A DNA stretch of 64,000 nt. Origin: Immersiella caudata (taxonomy: Eukaryota; Ascomycota; Sordariomycetes; Sordariales; Lasiosphaeriaceae). Location: positions 4,650,001 to 4,714,000 of the forward strand of contig JAULSU010000003.1 of assembly GCA_030512335.1 (NCBI GenBank), written 5' to 3'. The position numbers were made by a program, and so were the translations under genes. The first letter of the stretch is position 1. Each line of letters opens with the position of its first letter. The notes below the pieces were generated by a model that did no database searches, was not told the DNA's origin, and saw nothing but the letters and a program-made list of their open reading frames with translations. This document shows positions 57,806 through 64,000 of this stretch, piece after piece.

Positions 57806-59498
57806 ATGAACGCGCCTCAGAAGACGTCAAGTCTCGAACCACCACCAGCAGCGGCCTCCTCAAGCCACACCCCCGACCTTGAAAAACAACACCATGGCAA
57901 CGCATCGACGCCCACCCTCGGGGACCTCTCCTTCGACCTGGAGAAACTCGGGCGCCAACGCCCCGCCGTCTTCGGCAGCACCTTCCGCGAAGTCATCTTC
58001 TGCTCCTCCCTCCTCATCTCCATGTTGATGGCCGAGTTCTTCATCTCCGGCTTCAACATCATCCTCCCCGATGTTTCACTAGCACTTGACATCCCCAAAG
58101 CCAGCCAAATCTGGCCCGCAAGCGTCTTCAGTCTCGTCACAGGAGCTTTCCTCCTCCCCCTGGGCCGCGTAGCCGACATCTACGGCGCCTATGTGGTTTT
58201 CACCTCGGGGCTGGTGTGGTTCTTCATCTGGACTTTAATCTCGGGATTCGCGACCAACTATACCATGTTGATCGCCACCCGCGCACTCGGCGGGTTCGGA
58301 CCGGCAGCGTTTCTTCCGAGCACGGTGATGCTCGTGGGGAAGACGTACCGCCCCGGGCCGAGGAAGAACTTGGTGTTTGGGCTGTATTGTGCCTTTGCGC
58401 CTATTGGTTTCTTCCTTGGTATCATCATCGGCGGGACGGTCACGCAGCTTCTGACGTGGCGGTGGTACTTTTGGCTGGGAAGTATCGTGCTGTTCGTCAC
58501 CTGCGTGATGGCCTTTGTCACGGTGCCGAATGACTGCAAGTCAACGAGGAGGGAGAATGCGCACATCGTGATGGATTGGTGCGGAGTTCTGACGATTGTT
58601 CCGGGGCTGGTGCTTGTCACGTTTGCCATCACAGCCGGGGCTCATGCGCCTCAGGGGTGGAAGACGGCGTATATTTTGGCGACTTTTATCGTGGGGGTGC
58701 TGTTTTTGGGCGTGGCGTTTTACATTGAAGGGTGGGTTGCGGTACAGCCGCTGTTGCCCTTTGATCTCTGGCAGCCCAAGTACATGGGACGGTTGACGGT
58801 GTCGTTGTTCTTTGCGTACGGCGTTTTCGGCATCTTTTTGTTTTATGCCAGTCTTCAGTGAGTTTCTCCTTCCCCTGTCTTTCGTCAGCTGATGGCTAAC
58901 CCCTTCCAGCATCTCCCAATACATGCACGCTTCGGCTCTCAAGACGGCTGTCTGGTTTTCCCCCATGGCTGCTGGAGGCATCATCTTGGCCACAGCCGGT
59001 GGATTCACCCTTCACCTTCTTCCGGGACGCGTGCTCCTCATCATCTCCGGTCTCGGCAGCATTTTGAGCGTCTTGCTCTTTGCTATCATCCCCGAGAACG
59101 GGGGCTACTGGCCCTACGTCTTCCCTGCCATGTGCGGATGTACAATCGGCGTGGATATTACGTACCTGGTATCCAACATCTTCATCACGACCAATGTCCC
59201 GAGGCACAGGCAAGGTCTGGCAGGCGGCCTGATCAACAGTCTGTTGTTTTTGGGAATCAGCTTCTTCCTCGGAATGGCTGACCTGGCTGTTTCGGAGGGC
59301 TTCAAACGACACCCCGACGGGGAGGGCCACAAAGTCGCCTTCTGGTTCGCCACAGCAGCCGCAGGCGTCGCTTTTCTCATATTCATGACGATCAGTATTC
59401 CAAAGGCGGGGAGCGAGCTAACGATCGAAGAGCGGGAGGAGCGCATGAGGGCGTTGGAGAGCTCGACACAGAGCGCGGGAGAAAAGGGAGGAAATTAA
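57806..59498 (+). CDS. MFS multidrug-type transporter
   Basis: Exon 1 (57806-58857) and exon 2 (58910-59498) join across a 52-nt intron (GTGAGT...CAG), giving 546 residues. The start at 57806 is preferred over 57713, which would add a non-conserved leader. A hydrophilic N-terminus of 70 residues is followed by ILPDVSLALDIPKASQIWPASVFSL, PLGRVADIYG (loop 2-3 motif), RALGGFGPAAFLPS, and PRKNLVFGLYCAFAPIGFFLGIIIGG (motif C region, cut short here), then GQ-free second-half helices ending with AFWFATAAAGVAFLIF. The layout is that of a 14-helix DHA2-like exporter. It shares a promoter region with the Zn2Cys6 gene at 55278. Confidence 0.88.
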
Positions 59499-59596
59499 GC
59501 ATTTACTGGCGCCGGTGGTTACATTGTTTTGCATTGCAAGGATATGGATGTTAGATATGGGCTTTCCCGACTTGATACCTCCTTAGATTACCTCCA

Positions 59597-60549
59597 TCAT
59601 AATTCGTCTCTGATCCTCCCACTCTTCAGTTCTTCTCTAATCTTGATCCTCTCCTCCTTCTGAATCTTTCGCTCATTCCTCCTCACCGTCCGATGGAGCT
59701 TCTCCCACATCAGCCGGGTCTTTTTGCCCTCCTCCGTCTCTGTTACCGACAAAGCCTCAACCCTAAATCGAATGTCCCGCTTCCCGAGGTCACGGTCCGG
59801 CTTGTTGTGATCCATAACCCACGCCAAAGTAGCGTCGTCTTCGGCTTGCGGCTTGTACTTAGTGAGATCGCTTAACGCCCCTGCAACTGGTCAGAAAATG
59901 CCATCTCGCCCACGGTTCGAGGGAACTCACGCTCGCAACTGCTTCCCTTGGAAACCCAAAGGGGCAAAATTTCATATGCAGCAGCACCAGGAAACACCAC
60001 AATCTTATCCTTGTCGGCGACTACGGGAACTTGTTGCCCATCCTGCCCCCCAACGATCCCTGTCGGCCTCGGCTTGGCCGTGCTGTAAATCTTCTCCCCC
60101 TCCGTCTTTGGCTTCTCAAACACGCCAAACAACCACTTCTTCTTATTCTCGGGCCTCTCATCGGCCTGTTGCTCCTCGATCCAATTCTTCACCGGTTCCG
60201 GAACATCAACCCACTCCATAACCACAATCTCGCGATCTTGCCCCTTGTGATCGACCCCGTCCCAGCTCCCCGGGTACTCGGTTTTGCCAAGGAAGTCTTC
60301 AATCGCGTCATGCCAAGGGGCGAGGCCGGTTGGAGGGTCAGCGGGCAAGTCGCTGAGGCGGTACACCTTGGCTTTGAAGTTGCCGGCTGCTTTGCAGTGG
60401 ACGTGGAAGCCGCCGGGGTCGGTGCCGTCGTCGGGGAACGAGCGCATCCATTTGAATGATTTCATGACGCCATACTCGTATACATCCCAGTTTATGCCCG
60501 CGTGCGAGGGCGCGACGAGGAACGGAAGGAAGGCGAGAGCGGTCTTCAT
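59597..60549 (-). CDS. secreted hypothetical protein (300 aa)
   Basis: Exon 1 (59931-60549) and exon 2 (59597-59880) join across a 50-nt intron (GTGAGT...CAG), giving 300 residues. MKTALAFLPFLVAPSHA is a signal peptide. The body has WDVYEYGVMKSFKWMRSFPDD and later DREIVVMEWVDVP. The splice gives SCERALSDLTKYKPQAEDDA, then MDHNKPDRDLGKRDIRFRV, and the C-terminus is a highly charged helix. No family recognised. A TTAAATA motif lies about 120 bases upstream. The stop is 98 bases from the stop of the convergent MFS gene. Confidence 0.72.
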
Positions 60550-61213
60550 CCTTGCCGCGAAGTTGAGTCGCTTATCGGTTCGTGTCAGGAGGAGGGTTGG
60601 TCAACCTCGAGGGCTTCGGGGACATGACGTTGCGGGCTTCGGAGGGCGGAACAGATGGCTAGCTACGGGTATTTAAGTCGTCGCCGTTCTTTCTCCCGCG
60701 GGTTTGACATGTGGCGTCAATTCGGCAGAGCCGTCCCGCTGTCTTGATGCGACGCGGCATACAGCCTAATTGCCCGAAGGGCATATCCCCCGATTTGCTC
60801 ACCTCGCTGGGACATTAATCTGGGGGTTATTGCGCAGAGTCAAAATACACGTGTCCACTTCGAGATCGAGCGAAGAATATGGATCGAACAAAACTAAAGA
60901 CGAATAGTAAGGGTGTAAGTCAGCTGGTCGCAGCGCGGGATGGAAGCGAGTCCGCGTTTGGATCCGGGGATATAGTGGGAGGACGTCTAGAAGTTTCCGC
61001 TCGGCAGATGGTCTTGGGGCATTGCATTGCGGGGAACCGGATGCTGCCGAAGCATTGTTGTCGATTCTCGATGTGATTCGGGCACTGCCCCTGAAAGCAA
61101 CACCGCATCCTCAACTACCGCAAAGCACACCCCTGAACTCCGCCAACGCGTCCTTGCATCCGCATCTCAACCTCTACTCATCTCATCCCATCCCAAATTT
61201 TCCCCCAATCTAC
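60550..61213. other. intergenic stretch
   Basis: No gene seen. Includes the promoter of the secreted hypothetical protein. Confidence 0.55.
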
Positions 61214-62171
61214 CTACCGAAAACATTCCAACAACCCATCCAACTTCTCCGCCACCACCGCCTGCCTCGCCGCATCCGCCGTCGACTTATCCGCCGCATC
61301 CCCCACGCTCACGCTCACATAGCACCCATCCGACCAAATCACCTCCGTCTCTGTCGGCAACCTCGTCCTCCCGCAAATCTGCACATCCGGCTGCGAAAAT
61401 ACACCCACATTAATCCTCGTCATGACCCACCTAAAGTCACCCACTTCGTTGCACTTGTTGTTGATCTCGGGGAAGTTCACATTCAGCCAGACATCCTTCG
61501 GGAGGTAAGGTTTTCCGCCAGCCGTGAGTTCGTTGACGAGTTTTGTCGCCAGCTGCGCATACACCGTGCTGCGGGTAGGCACGGGGGTAGTGTTCCACGC
61601 CAGAGTCCCTGAGGACGCACCGGAGAATGCGATCGCTGGGATGCGAGCCTGGCGCGCGGCGTAAACTGCTGCGCCGACGGTTCCGGAGAAGTGAACTTGG
61701 AGGTAGAGGTTGGAACCGACGTTGGGACCGGCGACGGCGAGGTCGGGGGCGGCGCCGGACCAGAGTTGCGGGCCGATGGTGGAGATGCCGTAGCGCATGG
61801 CGGTGACGGGGAAGGAGTTGACCCAGTTTAGACGGGGAGAAGTAGAGTTGGTGCCGATGGGGGTGGGCGAGGAGGCCGGGGAGCAGGAGTTGTATTGGCA
61901 GGGGGAGGTGCGCGGGGAGGGTTCGACGTCGGTGGAACCTGCGGGGGCTGTTAGTGAGAGTTCGGGAAGGGAATTGAAGGGAGGGAAAAGGGTCGGTACC
62001 AGTTCCGGAGCGGTTCTCAGCCGGGCCCGAGAGGACGGCATCGTGACCCGAGGCGAGCAGCTCGTCGTGGAAGGAGCGGACGTAGAGCTCGGCCCACCCG
62101 TCATCGTTGGACTGGATGACGCGGATGGCGTGCGCGCCGAGCGCCAGCGACACGAGGACGGGGACGCGCAT
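61214..62171 (-). CDS. secreted SurE-family 5'/3'-nucleotidase / acid phosphatase
   Basis: Exon 1 (62000-62171) and exon 2 (61214-61938) join across a 61-nt intron (GTACCG...CAG), giving 298 residues. An acceptor nine bases earlier is also in frame; the one chosen gives SGTGSTDVEP, which fits the family better. After the signal peptide (MRVPVLVSLALGAHA) comes the SurE metal motif IQSNDDGW, then GPAENRSG, NWVNSFPVTAMRYG, PDLAVAGPNVGSN (second metal Asn), AIAFSG and WLNVNFP. SurE enzymes remove phosphate from nucleotides and polyphosphate. A secreted fungal form suggests phosphate scavenging. A TATAAC motif lies about 95 bases upstream. Confidence 0.9.
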
Positions 62172-63701
62172 CTCGCTTCAATCGCGCCCGACCCAAACGT
62201 AGTTGTCGCTGGGTTGTGCGAGATGCGGTGCGCTTTGAGTTGCGGGTGTTGCGGTGAGTTTAACGTTATATGTCGTCGTCATGGTGGCTAGACCGCTTGC
62301 GGGTCAAGCTCATTACCGACACGTCGCCCAATCAGCGGAGTTTGTGGCTTCACATGCTCACTGAGTGAAACGCCGCTGCGCACTTGGGACATGTGAGCGC
62401 TATCATTGGTTGCGCTAAGCCCTGCAATCCGGTGACCTCCGAATTATCACGACGAATTAGTCTTGTGCGATGCGAGGATGTTGCGCTCGAAGTGTCAAGC
62501 GTTGTAACGGTGGCAAATTGCCCGGTGCGGCCTTGAAACTCCGCTTTGCGGGGTTATATCGTAAGGCAGGTAATAGATATCATTGCGTTTACTCCCCTGA
62601 CACCTTCCCCATTTTCGTACTCGGTGTTGAGATGTCTCATTCTCGTCCCTAACAGTATCAAACCATCTTGGTCGTGTCTGCAGTGGGCCCATTGACTGAA
62701 TCAGCCTACCTATGCCTTTCATTGCATTTCTAAAAAGGCTCTTGCTTTTCTGACAAACGTCATAAAAGAACATTCGAACACCTCTTCGCATTGGGGAAAT
62801 GGCAAGTTTTCAGCTCCGTCCCAGAGCTTCTGCCATCTTTCTCGTGGACGGCTGAACTGGTTCCACTGCCACATGACTTAAGGTAAAGGGGTTGCCACGG
62901 AAAGGAGGGCGTGGGAGCGGGGACTCTTGGTGACCTATTGCTGTCGGCATATGTATCAAAAGCAAGACACAGCAGGATGCGGGTCAGAAAGCCGGACAGG
63001 AGTAAGGCAAACCCCTGATGGGAAGGAACTGTTATCGATAGGTGATGCAACCTATCATCTCCAAAAGGGGTGTCATACGGTCCAGCTTTCTAAGCCCTAG
63101 AAGACATCCGATCAGGAACGCTCGAGAACACATCAACAGCGAGGGCCGTCCTCGGCGACAAGACCGGCAGCGAGGCTTCCTGGACAACCACAGCCTTCAT
63201 TTTTTTTTTCGGAAGATAAGGGATGAAACGCGTCTCAGTGCTCCCCTCTTTCTTCTTTTTGCAGTCCTTGTGCCTATGCTTTCTGTCACCTTTCCCGCCT
63301 GCCGAGGCCACCCGTGCCCATCGCAGCGCCTGACACCGACACCGTTGCCACCACCGCTCCCACTACGACCGCTAAGCTAACATCACCACACCGCCGGGCT
63401 TGGTGAGGTGGAACGCGCTGCGGTCCGGGCCAAATGTTGGTGGGAGTTTTTGGCTGCTGTGCTAGGCGTTCCCGCTTTCTTTAGGGGGCCTTTGCGGGAC
63501 AGCTGGAAGCACATCTCTGTCCGCTGGTACGTATTAGTCTCAGCTTTGTCCACCGTTGATCTATTTTAGCAACTGCGCTCTCCGTCACCAACCCACCCAA
63601 AAGTCAATCCAAGTGCACCAGCGTCGACTTAGACGAGCCATTGTGGATTCACAACGATCGAAAGGAGACATCACCGCCTAAATGTCTTGGCGGCAAAATG
63701 A
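62172..63701. other. non-coding stretch
   Basis: No protein gene that I can support. Includes a T10 run near 63200. Open frames are short. Confidence 0.5.
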
Positions 63702-63800
63702 GGTCGTACCCGGAATCGAACCGGGGTTACCGGAATGATGAAGCATTTCGAGTCAATGCTCTATCAGAATCGGATGTGCTGACCGCTACACTCTAAAACC
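63702..63800 (-). tRNA. tRNA-Gln(CTG)-like gene with intron, possibly degenerate
   Basis: On the minus strand the D arm (GTGT-AGCGGTCA-GCAC), a TTCTGA anticodon loop with CTG, and a perfect T arm (CCCGG-TTCGATT-CCGGG) are all present. About 27-28 bases between anticodon and 3' half form a probable intron with its own hairpin (GCATT/AATGC). The acceptor stem pairs GGTTTTA with TACGACC, with one mismatch and one G-T pair. The anticodon stem also has a C-C mismatch. A canonical fungal tRNA-Gln would start GGTCGTA, so two changes in the stem suggest an old or mutated copy. No CCA is encoded, as is normal. Confidence 0.65.
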
Positions 63801-64000
63801 TTGATTGGTGCTTGCCCGACGTCTACAATGGTGCCCACAGCGTTTGCGCCGCGTCAGTTCCGGGGTATGGACTCTGGGGGTTGTGATCCTCCACCACTTG
63901 ACGTGAGAGGCCCTGATACGCACCCAGTAAATGCTACGCGGACTCTTTTTTTTTTTCGCTTCTCTCAAGAATTAGGTGGAGCTCCGGACTTCGCCCTGCA

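Noticed and set aside
23729..62171. A secondary-metabolite gene cluster
   Set aside because: P450 relic, ABC and MFS transporters and a Zn2Cys6 regulator are present, but no polyketide, peptide, terpene or other backbone enzyme is seen, and the P450 is dead.
1..64000. CRISPR arrays, bacterial operons, rRNA genes
   Set aside because: None seen. Introns and gene families show a fungal nuclear genome; the repeats present are microsatellites and homopolymers.

Overview
This 64 kb window reads as nuclear DNA of a filamentous ascomycete, most likely a Sordariomycete. The reasons are short introns (50-110 nt) with GTRNGT donors, many secreted enzymes and small secreted proteins, and fungus-specific families: HET, Zn2Cys6, GPR1/FUN34, SET proteins with a signal peptide, DUF6536-like and 2EXR-like. 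All gene models were built by hand from reading frames plus splice signals; family names come from recognised motifs, not from a search. I see no rRNA, CRISPR array or intact transposon, and no polyketide or peptide synthase.

Layout. 1-4.3 kb: two convergent secreted proteins, one with tandem cysteine modules and a C-terminal HTEL, one small and cysteine-rich. 4.3-8.5 kb: gene-poor, with a 2EXR-like pseudogene carrying five in-frame stops. 8.5-12.7 kb: a secreted FAD/BBE oxidase and an SGNH esterase, both on the minus strand. 13-19.4 kb: a large C2H2 zinc-finger gene on the plus strand lies between C-terminal and N-terminal remnants of a DUF6536-like membrane protein, both on the minus strand. 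20.4-28 kb: a broken STAND N-terminal module, a MYND protein, a GH43 glycosidase and two conserved hypothetical genes. 28.8-33.2 kb: a HET-domain gene preceded by a (CAT)25 tract, convergent with a membrane-anchored beta-propeller lectin-like protein. 33.7-40.3 kb: a seven-exon ABCC transporter and a SET-domain protein with a 26-nt micro-exon. 40.5-48.7 kb: a wrecked P450, a GPR1/FUN34 transporter, a feruloyl-esterase-like gene with a one-base frameshift, a secreted Kelch protein and a small secreted protein. 50-53.4 kb: an MFS transporter with a C26 run in its first intron, and two small proteins. 55.3-62.2 kb: a divergent Zn2Cys6 regulator/MFS pair, a secreted unknown protein and a secreted SurE-family phosphatase. 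A tRNA-Gln-like gene with an intron closes the window.

As a whole the window looks like accessory chromosome territory. It has secreted carbohydrate-active and surface proteins, transporters, incompatibility-type genes and an unusual number of broken genes (2EXR, two DUF6536 pieces, STAND N-terminus, P450, esterase), with long non-coding gaps between them. The clearest functional unit is the divergent Zn2Cys6-MFS pair at 55-59.5 kb, a typical arrangement for regulated drug or metabolite export. The GH43 enzyme and the esterase both fit plant cell-wall breakdown, but they are 21 kb apart and show no sign of being a cluster.
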